From NCBI RefSeq assembly GCF_030348945.1, contig NZ_JAUCEN010000002.1, positions 992,001 through 1,056,000 on the forward strand: a DNA stretch of 64,000 nucleotides, written 5' to 3'. This document shows, piece after piece, positions 9,004 through 18,425 of this stretch. The notes below the pieces were generated by a model. That model searched no databases and was not told the DNA's origin. It saw only the letters and a list, made by a program, of their open reading frames with translations. How positions within the stretch are numbered: the stretch's first letter is position 1; every line of letters starts with the position of its first letter. Position numbers and translations under genes: made by a program. This DNA is from Peribacillus sp. ACCC06369. GTDB taxonomy: Bacteria > Bacillota > Bacilli > Bacillales > DSM-1321.

Positions 9004-9258
9004 ATGGGATTTTTATGGTCATTAATTATCGGAGGTATCATCGGTTGGTTAGCAGGTATGATCGTTGGACGTGACGTACCATTTGGAATTATCGGTAACA
9101 TCATCGCTGGTTTTGTTGGTGCATGGTTAGGTTCATTAATTCTTGGGAACTGGGGACCGTCAGTAGCAGATTTCGCTATTATTCCAGCATTGATTGGTGC
9201 TATCGTGTTTGTCTTCATCTTAAGCCTTATCTTAAAAGGCATGAGAAAAGCTTCATAA
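9004..9258 (+). CDS. GlsB/YeaQ/YmgE family small stress membrane protein
   Basis: An 84-residue protein made of three hydrophobic, glycine-rich segments (LIIGGIIGWLAGMIVG, IIGNIIAGFVGAWLGSLIL, IIPALIGAIVFVFILSLIL), the transglycosylase-associated/GlsB pattern. Members are small inner-membrane proteins induced by general stress, molecular role unknown. A strong AGGAGG ribosome site is 8 bases upstream. Monocistronic, followed by a strong terminator. Confidence 0.88.
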   Translation: MGFLWSLIIGGIIGWLAGMIVGRDVPFGIIGNIIAGFVGAWLGSLILGNWGPSVADFAIIPALIGAIVFVFILSLILKGMRKAS

Positions 9259-9270
9259 ATACAAAAATAA

Positions 9271-9299
9271 AGCTGGCCCAAGTGGCCAGCTATTTTTTT
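9271..9299 (+). terminator. Terminator of the GlsB-type gene
   Basis: Perfect 8-bp stem AGCTGGCC/GGCCAGCT, 5-base loop, then ATTTTTTTAT. Confidence 0.92.
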
Positions 9300-9400
9300 A
9301 TACTGAACCGGAATTGAATTTGTCTGCGATGCGGAAAACCCGACCGTAGAGCAGTATAATTAGTCCCAGAACCAAATAATCCGTCCGTTAGTGCATTAAA

Positions 9401-9431
9401 AAACACCGTTCCGAAATGGAACGGTGTTTTT
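9401..9431 (-). terminator. Terminator of the pseudouridine synthase gene
   Basis: AAACACCGTTCC/GGAACGGTGTTT hairpin with A-run on the left side that gives the U-tract in the leftward direction; it starts right at the stop of the pseudouridine synthase gene. Confidence 0.9.
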
Positions 9432-10342
9432 CAATTATCGAATATTTCAGGTTTATCCAGGAAAGGAGCTTCAATAATCAATTTTTCTTCGGAAATGGGG
9501 TGGATGAATTCGATTTTCCTTGCATGCAGGGCTTGACGTGGAAATGTCCTTCTTCCGCCATACAGGGTATCTCCAGCCAAGGGGTGATTCAAATGGCTGA
9601 AATGGACCCTGATCTGGTGGGTTCGGCCGCTTTCCAAGGTGCAGCTGACGAGCGTCAAGTTTTTCTTGGGATTACGATTGAGCACCTGATAATGGGTAAC
9701 TGCCGTCTGGCCTGTAGGGGATACCCTTCGTCTCGTGGCATGGTGGCGGTCCCTGCCAATTTTTTCTTTGATTTCGCCTTCATCCTTTTTAATGTTTCCT
9801 TCAACTAATGCAAGATAAGTCCGTTTGATTTCCCTTTCTTCCAACATTCTGTCCAGCATGGACCCAATGAGGCGGTTTTTGGCAAAAAGGACCGCACCGG
9901 TGGTATCTTTATCAAGTCTATGAATATGCTTGATCATACAGTTCTGGCCAGTTTGTCGAAGGTGGTGCGCTACTCCATTGATGAGGGAGTGTGCTTCACC
10001 GGGGTGAGAAGGGTGAGTATCCATTCCAGCCGGTTTATTGGCTATCAACAACACGTCATCTTCATATAAGATGGATATTCTTAAGTCAGCCGCTTTAACC
10101 GGTTCATTTTCAACGTGATCAAGCAAGGGAATGCATATCGTATCTCCTTCAGTAAGGACAGTTGACCATGTGACGGAATGGCCATTCACTGTCACTTCTT
10201 TACTCATCCTCCATTCATGGACCAACTTCTTTGGGGCTTTCCACCGCTCCCTGAAAAGCTTTTCCAATGTTAATCCATTCCAACTTTGAAGAACTTCTAT
10301 TATTAAATGTTGGTTAGTTATTTTGAAATCTTCCAATTTCAT
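9431..10342 (-). CDS. RluA-family pseudouridine synthase (YhcT-like)
   Basis: A 303-residue RNA pseudouridine synthase. An N-terminal S4-like segment (LEKLFRERWKAPKKLVHEWRMSKEVTVNGH) precedes the catalytic domain with the hallmark HRLDKDTTGAVLFAK; its Asp is the nucleophile. SGRTHQIRVHFSHLNHPLAGD is the conserved RluA motif III. The RNA target cannot be read from sequence. It is followed divergently by a YhcU-like gene, the same neighbourhood as in B. subtilis, hence the YhcT comparison. Confidence 0.9.
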   Translation of the reverse strand: MKLEDFKITNQHLIIEVLQSWNGLTLEKLFRERWKAPKKLVHEWRMSKEVTVNGHSVTWSTVLTEGDTICIPLLDHVENEPVKAADLRISILYEDDVLLIANKPAGMDTHPSHPGEAHSLINGVAHHLRQTGQNCMIKHIHRLDKDTTGAVLFAKNRLIGSMLDRMLEEREIKRTYLALVEGNIKKDEGEIKEKIGRDRHHATRRRVSPTGQTAVTHYQVLNRNPKKNLTLVSCTLESGRTHQIRVHFSHLNHPLAGDTLYGGRRTFPRQALHARKIEFIHPISEEKLIIEAPFLDKPEIFDN

Positions 10343-10567
10343 TCCTACTTTCGACTTATTTGGTTGTGGTCAAATGAAAAAAATATATAATAATTACAGA
10401 TAAGTCATAAAAAAGTGATCTTGGACCTATTGTCAAGATTTCCGTGGTGGAAATTACCACATTTTTTTTACAATTTTTATGTTATTCTATGGGGAAAGAA
10501 ATGGCTTGTCCTAGAATATACATATATTAGATAGGTCTAACGGATCTGAAAAAAGGTGGTTTTTTTA

Positions 10568-10987
10568 GTGAAGACAGTCTTTTCTTCAACGGAAGAGCAA
10601 GAGCAAGAAATAGCGAGCCTCGTTTCTCGTTTCTACGAATCTGTATTTCCGAAATACTTCACGGAAAGTGAAATCCTTCATTTTCGCGAGATTGGCGTTT
10701 TGGAGCCCAATCAAGGTTCTTTTACCTACTTTGCAACATTAAGAGATGCATTTCAAGTAATGACATGTCTTCAAGTCCTCATGTCGATATTAGACAAACA
10801 GAAGAAAGCAGATTCTATTGTGTTGGAATCTAAATCTGAAGAATTGTTCCAACATAACATCACTCTATTGAATGAATACGGAATATTCTTCCCTTTTTAT
10901 TATGACCATTTTTCCTGTATAAACCATGAACTGAGTAATGATATGCAGATGATGGATATGCAGGTGGCGAATCAATATTTAGTATAA
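10568..10987 (+). CDS. yhcU: YhcU-like protein (DUF5365), function unknown
   Basis: A 139-residue soluble protein, rich in Glu, Phe and Met, that I recognise as the YhcU type mainly from its place beside a yhcT-like gene and from length. I choose the GTG start because AAAGGTGG lies 8 bases ahead; an upstream GTG at 10556 falls inside that ribosome site. No catalytic motif is visible. A strong bidirectional terminator follows. Confidence 0.65.
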   Translation: MKTVFSSTEEQEQEIASLVSRFYESVFPKYFTESEILHFREIGVLEPNQGSFTYFATLRDAFQVMTCLQVLMSILDKQKKADSIVLESKSEELFQHNITLLNEYGIFFPFYYDHFSCINHELSNDMQMMDMQVANQYLV

Positions 10988-10992
10988 GGGAT

Positions 10993-11049
10993 AAAAAATG
11001 AGCCGGCTATAACGGGAGAAGCATTTCCGTTAGGGCCGGCTCATTTTTT
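10993..11049. terminator. Bidirectional terminator between yhcU and the thioredoxin gene
   Basis: AAAAAATGAGCCGGC pairs with GCCGGCTCATTTTTT, with an inner AACGG/CCGTT stem. A and T runs at both ends serve both converging genes. Confidence 0.92.
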
Positions 11050-11055
11050 CCATCC

Positions 11056-11526
11056 TTAATTAATATCGTGGTCCTTGAACCATTTCTCGAAGGTTACCTC
11101 TTCATTAAAGCCAACGATCCGTTCTTGTTCTTGTCCATTTTTATAGTGAACGATGGTCGGAGTCTTTTTGATGCCATAATCGCTCCATCCTTGTTCAAAT
11201 TCCTTAAGGTTGTATTGAACTAGGTCGATTCCCAACTTTTCTGCCAAAGGCGCAACGATTGGTGTGGTTTTTTGACAGTGCGTGCAAGTAGGACTATAGA
11301 AATAAACGGTCATATCTTTATTATCCTGGAGGTCCTGCTCCAATTCTTCCGGCAGTATCAAGTTTTGATAATTGGGATCATCCAGCTGATCGACAGTAGC
11401 GGGATGAAGCTTATCCTTCCCGTATGGATTTCCTTTTGATTTTTCTTCCTTTTTCATGTTTGTAAAAACGCCCAGCAGGACAAATATCGCGACGATTATC
11501 ACTAAAAATATAGCCATTTTCTTCAT
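11056..11526 (-). CDS. Membrane-anchored thioredoxin-like protein (BdbA type)
   Basis: A 156-residue protein with an N-terminal membrane anchor (MKKMAIFLVIIVAIFVLLGVF), a charged linker and a thioredoxin fold: active site SPTCTHCQKT (CTHC) near residue 83 and cis-Pro loop KKTPTIVHYKNG. The CxxC domain faces outside. It overlaps bdbC by one base (TAATG), so the two are translationally coupled; a DsbB-like quinone-linked oxidase plus an outside thioredoxin makes a disulfide-forming pair. The ATG behind GGAGG is used; the open frame extends further upstream only because it overlaps bdbC. Confidence 0.85.
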   Translation of the reverse strand: MKKMAIFLVIIVAIFVLLGVFTNMKKEEKSKGNPYGKDKLHPATVDQLDDPNYQNLILPEELEQDLQDNKDMTVYFYSPTCTHCQKTTPIVAPLAEKLGIDLVQYNLKEFEQGWSDYGIKKTPTIVHYKNGQEQERIVGFNEEVTFEKWFKDHDIN

Positions 11527-11963
11527 TAAGCTGCAACCTCCTTGGATCTTGTCCATATGATGTAACTGCATATGAAAATAATGATGAATGCAGTCAAGGC
11601 TAGGAACGGGATGGTAATGAAACCAAATATGTTTATATATTGTCCTGTACATGGAACCCTTCCGCATGCAAGGGTGTGATCAGAAAAGAATGAAACCTTT
11701 TGTATCAAATAATGGTACGTGGAAATGAATGCACCGATAGCGGATAATATCATGGTATAAAAGCTGATCCAATAATCTTTTCGAATGATTGCAATTCCTA
11801 AAATGATTGTAAAAGGATACATGATGATCCGTTGATACCAACAGAGCGCACATGGTTCATATTGCTTGATTTCAGAAAAATATAAGCTTCCAAACATAGC
11901 AATGATGGAACCAGCCCAGGCTACAAATAATAAGTTTTCCACACTGCGTTTTGTATTGTTCAT
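11526..11963 (-). CDS. bdbC: Disulfide bond oxidoreductase, DsbB family
   Basis: A 145-residue four-helix membrane protein. The first active pair is in CALCWYQR after helix 1-2, and the second pair is CGRVPC in the loop before helix 4, the DsbB/BdbC pattern for passing electrons from a thiol partner to quinone. Start chosen at the ATG behind GAGGAA; a longer frame (to 12053) lacks a ribosome site. Partner is the overlapping thioredoxin gene. Confidence 0.92.
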   Translation of the reverse strand: MNNTKRSVENLLFVAWAGSIIAMFGSLYFSEIKQYEPCALCWYQRIIMYPFTIILGIAIIRKDYWISFYTMILSAIGAFISTYHYLIQKVSFFSDHTLACGRVPCTGQYINIFGFITIPFLALTAFIIIFICSYIIWTRSKEVAA

Positions 11964-12153
11964 GGTTCCTCTTCCCCATCTCTTTTTGCTCTCATGAAAA
12001 GTATAGTATGTATGGACGGCGTCTGTAAAATATATATTCTTTTTAAGGGACATTCAGAATGGATTTTATCAATGCCTTGGGCAGGTTCAGGTGTTTTAAT
12101 TTTTGAATAAGGGGTATAATTCTTATGGAAGAGATTAAAGGAGTCTGAGGAAA

Positions 12154-13701
12154 ATGCCTAATTTGGACCTGCATAAATATGAAAAAATAATGGAAATACG
12201 TAATATGAGGCTAGGAGACATAGATGAAATAATTGCTTTGCAGTCGAGTTGCTTTCCTGGAATGGTTCCTTGGAAGCGAAATCAGCTTGAGAGCCATCTG
12301 GAAATTTTTCCGGAAGGACAGTTTGTAGCTGAATATGATGGAAAAGTGATTGGCTCATGTTCCAGCCTCATTATTAATTTTGACGAATATGATGATCGCC
12401 ATACATGGGACGATGTAACAGATGGTGGGTACATCACTAACCATAATCCGGACGGTTATAATTTATATGGAATCGAGGTCATGGTCCATCCTAAATTCCG
12501 CAGGATGAAAATTGGTCAAAGACTATATGATTCTAGGAAAGAACTTGTTGCCCAATTGAATTTAAAAAGCATCATTATCGGAGGCAGGATCCCCAATTAC
12601 CATAAACATGCGGAGGAACTGTTACCAAGGGAATATGTGAAAGAAGTGCAATTGCATAAAATATATGATCCGGTACTTTCGTTCCAGCTTTTAAATGGGT
12701 TCACGCTAATGAGGATCAACCCGAATTATTTGCCGGATGATCTGCAATCCAATAAGTATGCTACGCTCATGGAGTGGAATAACGTCGATTATCAGCCGAA
12801 AACAAAACGTTATTATAAAACATCTGAACCGGTACGGATTTGCGTCGTGCAATATATGCTGCGTAAAATCGATTCATTCGAAGACTTCGCTAACCAAGTC
12901 GAGTATTTCACCGACGTCGCTTCGGATGCTAATGCGGATTTTGCCGTATTCCCTGAATTGTTCACCACCCAGCTGATGTCTTTCCTAAATGAAAGATCAC
13001 CAAGCTTGGCTGTACGGAAACTGTCCGACTTCACGGAGCAGTACATTGAATTATTTACCACTTTAGCTGTGAGGTATAACATAAATATCATCGGCGGATC
13101 CCATTTCGTAAAAGAAGATGATGACAACATCTATAATATCGCTTATTTATTCCGTCGTGACGGGACGATTGAAAAGCAATATAAAATTCACATTACACCG
13201 AATGAAAGAAAATGGTGGGGCATCAACGCAGGTGACCGCGTTCGTGTCTTTGATACAGACTGTGGAAAGATTGCCATACAAATTTGTTATGATATTGAGT
13301 TTCCGGAACTTGCCCGGATTGCTACCGACATGGGAGCCAAAATCATATTCACTCCATTTTGTACAGAAGACAGGCAAGGCTATCTGCGCGTTCGTTATTG
13401 TGCCCAGGCCCGTGCTGTGGAAAATCAAATCTATACAGTCATTTCCGGAACGGTCGGGAATCTTCCGCAAACGGAAAATATGGATATCCAATATGCTCAA
13501 TCCGGAATTTTCGCTCCATCGGATTTCGAATTTGCACGTGACGGCATAGTCGGGGAAACCAGTCCGAACCTAGAGATGGTCCTGATTGGTGATGTTGATT
13601 TGGAAATCTTACGCCGGGAGCGGCAGTCCGGTACTGTAACGCAATTGAAAGATCGCCGCCATGATATTTACAAACTGCATTATCAAAAAGGCGAAAAATA
13701 A
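12154..13701 (+). CDS. yhcX: GNAT acetyltransferase-nitrilase fusion (YhcX)
   Basis: A 515-residue two-domain protein. Residues ~14-210 are a GNAT fold (IEVMVHPKFRRMKIGQRLYDSRKEL is the acetyl-CoA loop). Residues ~228-505 are a carbon-nitrogen hydrolase with the Glu-Lys-Cys triad: FPELFT, KIHITPNE and IQICYDIEFPE. The fusion is a known, widely conserved family whose substrate is not established. Start behind AAAGGAG. It precedes pgcA, as in B. subtilis. Its own terminator follows. Confidence 0.92.
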   Translation: MPNLDLHKYEKIMEIRNMRLGDIDEIIALQSSCFPGMVPWKRNQLESHLEIFPEGQFVAEYDGKVIGSCSSLIINFDEYDDRHTWDDVTDGGYITNHNPDGYNLYGIEVMVHPKFRRMKIGQRLYDSRKELVAQLNLKSIIIGGRIPNYHKHAEELLPREYVKEVQLHKIYDPVLSFQLLNGFTLMRINPNYLPDDLQSNKYATLMEWNNVDYQPKTKRYYKTSEPVRICVVQYMLRKIDSFEDFANQVEYFTDVASDANADFAVFPELFTTQLMSFLNERSPSLAVRKLSDFTEQYIELFTTLAVRYNINIIGGSHFVKEDDDNIYNIAYLFRRDGTIEKQYKIHITPNERKWWGINAGDRVRVFDTDCGKIAIQICYDIEFPELARIATDMGAKIIFTPFCTEDRQGYLRVRYCAQARAVENQIYTVISGTVGNLPQTENMDIQYAQSGIFAPSDFEFARDGIVGETSPNLEMVLIGDVDLEILRRERQSGTVTQLKDRRHDIYKLHYQKGEK

Positions 13702-13709
13702 AGCGAAAA

Positions 13710-13767
13710 AAGGGCTCGTGATGTGAAGAACGCTGGATGCGGTTCTGTTCATTACGAGCCTTTACTT
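13710..13767 (+). terminator. Probable terminator of yhcX
   Basis: AAGGGCTCGTGATG...CATTACGAGCCTTT, long stem with a second GAAC/GTTC pairing inside, ending in a short T-run. Confidence 0.65.
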
Positions 13768-13854
13768 CATTTATTGGAATAAATGTGATAATTTTGTATA
13801 TGTAAGCTGATACATAATAATTACAAATCAGGCGTTTGGGAGGAGATGTTGGAG

Positions 13855-15585
13855 ATGAACTGGAAATCTTTATACACCACTTGGGCAGAGTACCATAATT
13901 TAAATGGGGAATTACGTGTCCTCCTTGAGGAAATGCAGCGGGATGAAGCAAAACTCGAAGATGCCTTTTATAAGAATTTAGAATTTGGAACAGGCGGAAT
14001 GCGTGGGGAAATTGGAGTCGGAACGAACCGGATGAATCTTTATACTGTAAGGAAGGCAACGGTTGGGTTGGCTCATTTTATCTCATCGTTTGGGGAAGAG
14101 GCAAAAGGAAGAGGGGCCGTGATTGCTTATGATTCACGACATAAGTCCCCGGAGTTTGCACTCGAAGCAGCTAAAACCTTGGCAACTTTCGGGATAAAGG
14201 CTTATTTATTCGATGAATTGCGTCCGACACCAGAATTATCATTTGCGGTTCGCGAGCTTAATGCTTTTGCTGGAATCGTCATCACGGCAAGCCATAATCC
14301 GCCTGAATATAATGGTTACAAGGTTTATGGACCAGATGGGGCCCAATTGCCACCTGAAGGAGCGGATCAAGTGATCGGCTACGTGAATGCCATTGAAAGT
14401 GAGCTTGAAATTCAGATTGAAGAAGCAGAAGTCCTTAAAGGGCGGGGCCTCATTGAAATGATTGGGGAGGAATTGGATGCAGCGTATAACCGGGAGTTGC
14501 TCACAGTTCCCGAGAACCCACAGCTTGCCGAGGAAATTGATGTGTCAATCGTCTTTACACCTCTTCATGGAACGGCAAATAAATCCGTCAGAAGGGCACT
14601 GCAAAGCTTAGGGTATCAAAATGTGCATATCGTTAGGGAACAGGAACTTCCAGATCCGGATTTTTCGACTGTCAAGTCTCCAAATCCTGAGGAACCGGCT
14701 GCATTTGAAATGGCGATAGAGCTTGGAAACAAAGTGGAAGCCGACTTATTGATAGCAACGGATCCGGATGCCGATCGACTTGGGATTGCCGTGAAAAACG
14801 AGATGGGCCAATATGTTGTCCTGACTGGAAATCAAACAGGTGCCCTTTTCCTGGATTATTTACTGTCCCAGAAAAAAGAAAAAGGGAAGATTCCTGAAAA
14901 TGGAGTCGTCTTAAAAACAATCGTCACATCAGAAATCGGTCGGACGATTGCGAAGTCGTATGGCTTGCAGACGGTTGATGTGCTTACCGGGTTTAAGTTC
15001 ATCGCCGAGAAAATAAATCAATATGATGAAAGCGGGGAAAATAGCTTTCTGTTCGGATATGAAGAAAGCTACGGTTATCTGATAAAAGACTTTGCACGTG
15101 ATAAGGATGCCATTCAAGCGGCAGTGCTGGCTGTCGAGGTCTGTGCTCATTATAAAAAACAGGGATTGACACTATATGAAGGGTTACTGAATGTGTTTGA
15201 AAAGTACGGCTTCTACTTGGAAGGATTGCGTTCATTAACTTTAAAGGGCATTGAGGGAGCGAAACAGATTCAAGGAATATTGAATGAATTCCGTCAAAAT
15301 CCTCCTGCTCGAATAGCAGGCATCCCGGTAGTCGTTGAAGAAGATTATCAAAGCAGCAAAAAGCGTACATTACTTTCAAATGGTGAAGAACAGATCGAGC
15401 TTCCGAAATCAAACGTATTGAAGTATTTCCTTGAAGATGGTACATGGGTTTGCCTCCGTCCTTCAGGCACTGAACCAAAAATTAAATTCTATTTCGGTGT
15501 CCAAGGTGAATCAATGCAAGAAGCTGAGTCCAAGTTATCTGGAGTCATGACAGATTTCATGAGCAAGATTGAAGCATTAGTTTAA
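13855..15585 (+). CDS. pgcA: Alpha-phosphoglucomutase
   Basis: Interconverts glucose-6-phosphate and glucose-1-phosphate, feeding UDP-glucose for wall polymers and glycolipid. The phosphoserine loop [13 protein letters not shown] (Ser about residue 145), the Mg site DPDADRLG, the sugar loop GYEESYGY and the phosphate loop [10 protein letters not shown] are all intact. 576 residues, normal for the PgcA group. The second ATG is used, 10 bases after GGGAGGAG; the first would be too close to it. Position after yhcX is conserved with B. subtilis. Confidence 0.95.
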   Translation: MNWKSLYTTWAEYHNLNGELRVLLEEMQRDEAKLEDAFYKNLEFGTGGMRGEIGVGTNRMNLYTVRKATVGLAHFISSFGEEAKGRGAVIAYDSRHKSPEFALEAAKTLATFGIKAYLFDELRPTPELSFAVRELNAFAGIVITASHNPPEYNGYKVYGPDGAQLPPEGADQVIGYVNAIESELEIQIEEAEVLKGRGLIEMIGEELDAAYNRELLTVPENPQLAEEIDVSIVFTPLHGTANKSVRRALQSLGYQNVHIVREQELPDPDFSTVKSPNPEEPAAFEMAIELGNKVEADLLIATDPDADRLGIAVKNEMGQYVVLTGNQTGALFLDYLLSQKKEKGKIPENGVVLKTIVTSEIGRTIAKSYGLQTVDVLTGFKFIAEKINQYDESGENSFLFGYEESYGYLIKDFARDKDAIQAAVLAVEVCAHYKKQGLTLYEGLLNVFEKYGFYLEGLRSLTLKGIEGAKQIQGILNEFRQNPPARIAGIPVVVEEDYQSSKKRTLLSNGEEQIELPKSNVLKYFLEDGTWVCLRPSGTEPKIKFYFGVQGESMQEAESKLSGVMTDFMSKIEALV

Positions 15586-15600
15586 ATGGATGAAAAGATA

Positions 15601-15631
15601 AACGAAAGACTTAGGTCTTTCGTTTTTTTCG
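15601..15631 (+). terminator. Terminator of pgcA
   Basis: AACGAAAGAC / GTCTTTCGTT stem followed by TTTTTTC. Confidence 0.92.
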
Positions 15632-15803
15632 GGTAAAGTGAATGAAAGTTGACTCTGGGAATTTCCAGTAGCATGAATAATCAAAATTCTAGGAATTTCC
15701 GTTTCAGTTTTGGTATACTGTATTGGCGAGTGATCTCGGAAAACATCGATTAATTATTGTATTTAGAGTGAACAGCATATAGGAATAATGGAGGTATATA
15801 TTC

Positions 15804-16331
15804 ATGAAATTAGTAATCATTAATGGTTCACCACGTAAACAAGGGCGTACAGGTATAGCCTCACGCTACATTTCCAAGAAATACGGAGCGGAACTTATTG
15901 ATTTAAGCAATAGTGAGATCCCTTTATATTCAGGTGAAGGTGAGCAATATCAATTGGACGTGATTCAAGGTCTTCGCAAAAGCATCGGGGAAGCGGATGG
16001 CGTGATCCTGGCCACTCCGGAATATCACGGTTTAATGAGTGGAGCTTTGAAAAATGCCTTGGATTTTCTTAGCAATGAACAATTCACGCATAAGCCAGTC
16101 GCTTTATTAGCCGTCTCCGGCGGAGGAAAAGGCGGGATCAACGCCTTGAATTCCATGAGGACAGTGGGCCGCAGTCTGTATGCAAATGTGATTGCCAAAC
16201 AACTGGTTTTGGATCCACATTGCTTCGATTATGAAAGTGATGGTTTATTTGAAGAATCTGCCGTACTTGTTGAAGGTTTAATTGAAGATCTTAAAATGTA
16301 TGCAACTGCATATGCAACAATGAAAAAATAA
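15804..16331 (+). CDS. azr: NADPH-dependent FMN reductase / azobenzene reductase
   Basis: A 175-residue flavodoxin-fold reductase. INGSPRKQGRTGIAS is the FMN phosphate loop, ATPEYHGLMSGALKNALDFLS the isoalloxazine loop, and AVSGGGKGGINALNSMRTV the third FMN contact. The sequence follows B. subtilis Azr (YhdA) closely, including VIAKQLVLDP. Azr reduces azo dyes and probably quinones in vivo. RBS GGAGG. A yhdB-like gene follows, as in B. subtilis. Confidence 0.93.
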   Translation: MKLVIINGSPRKQGRTGIASRYISKKYGAELIDLSNSEIPLYSGEGEQYQLDVIQGLRKSIGEADGVILATPEYHGLMSGALKNALDFLSNEQFTHKPVALLAVSGGGKGGINALNSMRTVGRSLYANVIAKQLVLDPHCFDYESDGLFEESAVLVEGLIEDLKMYATAYATMKK

Positions 16332-16338
16332 TGAAATG

Positions 16339-16376
16339 AGGGTCAGGTATTTAATACCTGACCCTTCCATATTTTT
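16339..16376 (+). terminator. Terminator of azr
   Basis: AGGGTCAGGTATT / AATACCTGACCCT, a perfect 13-bp stem, then TCCATATTTTT. Confidence 0.88.
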
Positions 16377-16461
16377 ATAGGGTTTCACCAGCCAAAGTTA
16401 AATCCCCGAAAATCAATCTTCTTGTATAAATTTTCCCGTTTAGCAAAAACTATAGTTGATT

Positions 16462-16704
16462 TTAGCTTGGAAGTTCACTTAAATAATCACTTGTTTTTTC
16501 TGCCGCATGATCCAGATAACGAAGCAGAGCATACAACTGGGATTGAATGATTTGATAATCATGCTCAAACCGGTAAGCGTGCAAAAAATGTTCTATTTTT
16601 TTCGAAAGAAAGTGATCTTTCGTTCGAACCATCAATACTAACAAGCTGTCCCAATCGGAACGGTGTGTGTGAAACAATGCCTGATCATAATCCGCAATCC
16701 TCAT
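16462..16704 (-). CDS. yhdB: YhdB-like small protein, function unknown
   Basis: An 80-residue, His/Tyr/Leu-rich helical protein starting MRIADYDQALFHTHRSDWDSLL; same length and place (after azr) as B. subtilis YhdB. No membrane segment, no known motif. Start behind GGGGGAG. It reads opposite to its neighbours. Confidence 0.75.
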   Translation of the reverse strand: MRIADYDQALFHTHRSDWDSLLVLMVRTKDHFLSKKIEHFLHAYRFEHDYQIIQSQLYALLRYLDHAAEKTSDYLSELPS

Positions 16705-16836
16705 GTAGTTCTCCCCCTTAATAAGGAGCTATTTGTATTTTGTTCAGATCGGACAGAATATCTCCTTACAATAAGTGGCGATGTATTTGGACCGCGGTTG
16801 TTGCTTTTTACCTGAATAAAAATAAAAGGTGAGTAC

Positions 16837-17805
16837 ATGAGAAAACTAATGGTAATTGGAATATTGGTCCTGCTTTTTTTTCCTGAAACCACACTGGCAC
16901 AAGAAGTGTATTCCCCTGAACAGATGGAAATGGATCTTCAAGGGATCCAAAACAAGTATGAATTGGACGTTCAAATAATCGGACAAACAGAAAAGGGGAA
17001 AAATATAAAGGCAGTCAAGTTAGGAAAAGGAAAAAAAACGATTATGCTTGTTGGATCACATCATGGTCGGGAATGGCTCAGCTCCAAAATTCTGATGAGC
17101 ATGCTTGAAGACTATGCAGCCGCCTATCGAGCGGGCAAACCTGTTGAAGGATATCCGTCAAGATCATTGGATGAAGTTAGCATCTGGTTTATCCCGATGC
17201 TGAATCCAGATGGAGTCAGCATCCAGCAAGGTGATTTATCAAACTTAAATATACTTGAAAAGGCAGCAGTATGGAAAATGAATCGATATAGCAAGAATTG
17301 GTCGCGATGGAAAGCTAATGCCAAAGGCATTGATTTAAATAGGCAGTATCCGGCTGGGTGGAAAGAAGTCATGAGTCATGAAACAAAGCCAACTTATCAA
17401 TTTTATAAGGGCGAACAACCACTTGAAGCAGCTGAAGTGAAGGCGCTTGCGGAGTTCACAAGGGAAATCGATCCCCTTATTGCCGTTTCCTATCATACTT
17501 CAGGAAGGGAAATCTTTTGGCATTACAAAAATAAACGGGAAAATATGGCGAGGGATTATGGGATTGCCAAAAAAACTTCGGAATTGACTGGGTATGAACT
17601 GACCTTTCCGGAAAAGGAAGCGGTAGGAAGCGGATTTACGGATTGGTTCATAACGGAATTCAGCCGCCCGGGAATGACAATCGAACTTAGTTATTTAGTG
17701 GATGAAACCAATCCTCCATTGACTGTATTTCCTGAGGAATGGAAGAGGAATCGATTAGTTGGAATCATGCTTGTAAAAGAAGCGATGCAGGTGCATAACA
17801 AATGA
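16837..17805 (+). CDS. Secreted M14-family zinc carboxypeptidase
   Basis: A 322-residue protein with a signal peptide (KLMVIGILVLLFFPETTLAQE, cut near residue 22). The zinc site is GSHHGREWLS (HxxE) and, about 110 residues later, the His in AVSYHTSGR; the catalytic Glu lies in MTIELSYLV. NPDGV and DLNRQYP are the typical M14 substrate motifs. M14 enzymes of this size in Bacillus often cut gamma-D-Glu-diaminopimelate bonds of peptidoglycan, which would fit export, but the substrate is inference. It sits between yhdB and yhdC, which are adjacent in B. subtilis. Confidence 0.9.
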   Translation: MRKLMVIGILVLLFFPETTLAQEVYSPEQMEMDLQGIQNKYELDVQIIGQTEKGKNIKAVKLGKGKKTIMLVGSHHGREWLSSKILMSMLEDYAAAYRAGKPVEGYPSRSLDEVSIWFIPMLNPDGVSIQQGDLSNLNILEKAAVWKMNRYSKNWSRWKANAKGIDLNRQYPAGWKEVMSHETKPTYQFYKGEQPLEAAEVKALAEFTREIDPLIAVSYHTSGREIFWHYKNKRENMARDYGIAKKTSELTGYELTFPEKEAVGSGFTDWFITEFSRPGMTIELSYLVDETNPPLTVFPEEWKRNRLVGIMLVKEAMQVHNK

Positions 17806-17854
17806 ACAATTTTACATAATAATATCAAGAGGAAAGTATGAGGAGGAAAAGATT

Positions 17855-18175
17855 TTGAAAAAAGTCATCGTGATGTTAATGGGGATTTTTTTGATTATAC
17901 AAGCAGGGTCCATTTCAGCACAAGCCCAAAAACCAGATTACGAAAAATACGGAAAGATTGCGATCACCGTAGTGCAGGCTGATTATCCTGAAGTTGAGAT
18001 TACCGATTATGCCTATAAGGGGAGAAAAACTGTAGCGAAAAATCTTGTCGAAGACGATTTCAGATTTTTAGTCGAGGATAAAGGAAATCAGTTCACTGTA
18101 ATCGTGACCGTACAACATGATTTGAAAAATGAAAAATTACTTAGTTTAAAGGTCACCGAGCAAAAAGGAAAGTGA
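17855..18175 (+). CDS. yhdC: Exported DUF3889 protein (YhdC-like)
   Basis: A 106-residue protein with a signal peptide (KKVIVMLMGIFLIIQAGSISAQA) and a small mature domain (KIAITVVQADYPEVEITDYAYKGR...FRFLVE...FTVIVTVQHD) of the DUF3889 type. Start is TTG behind GAGGAGG, 8 bases upstream. It follows the M14 gene by 49 bases and is probably co-transcribed. Function unknown; a PepSY-like extracellular inhibitor or modulator role for the neighbouring peptidase is conceivable. Confidence 0.75.
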   Translation: MKKVIVMLMGIFLIIQAGSISAQAQKPDYEKYGKIAITVVQADYPEVEITDYAYKGRKTVAKNLVEDDFRFLVEDKGNQFTVIVTVQHDLKNEKLLSLKVTEQKGK

Positions 18176-18215
18176 TTTAAGAACAAACGGAAAATCAAAG
18201 GTTTGTATCCTGTTC

Positions 18216-18247
18216 AACATCTTCACTTCGAGAAGATGTTTTTTTCT
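18216..18247 (+). terminator. Terminator of the M14-yhdC unit
   Basis: AACATCTT / AAGATGTT stem, CACTTCGAG loop, then a run of seven T. Confidence 0.9.
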
Positions 18248-18425
18248 GATTTGATTAAAAGAATGTCCAAAAAATGGTAGATCTCGGATGAGTTGCCAGT
18301 GGGAAGTGATACTATCCGTTCCTTGATATATGCTGCCATGAAGTTTTCATTGCATTTATGAGCAGCTAACCAGTATAGTTAGTATCAGATTGAAACAATA
18401 AGCTTGATAGTAGGGGTATTAGAAA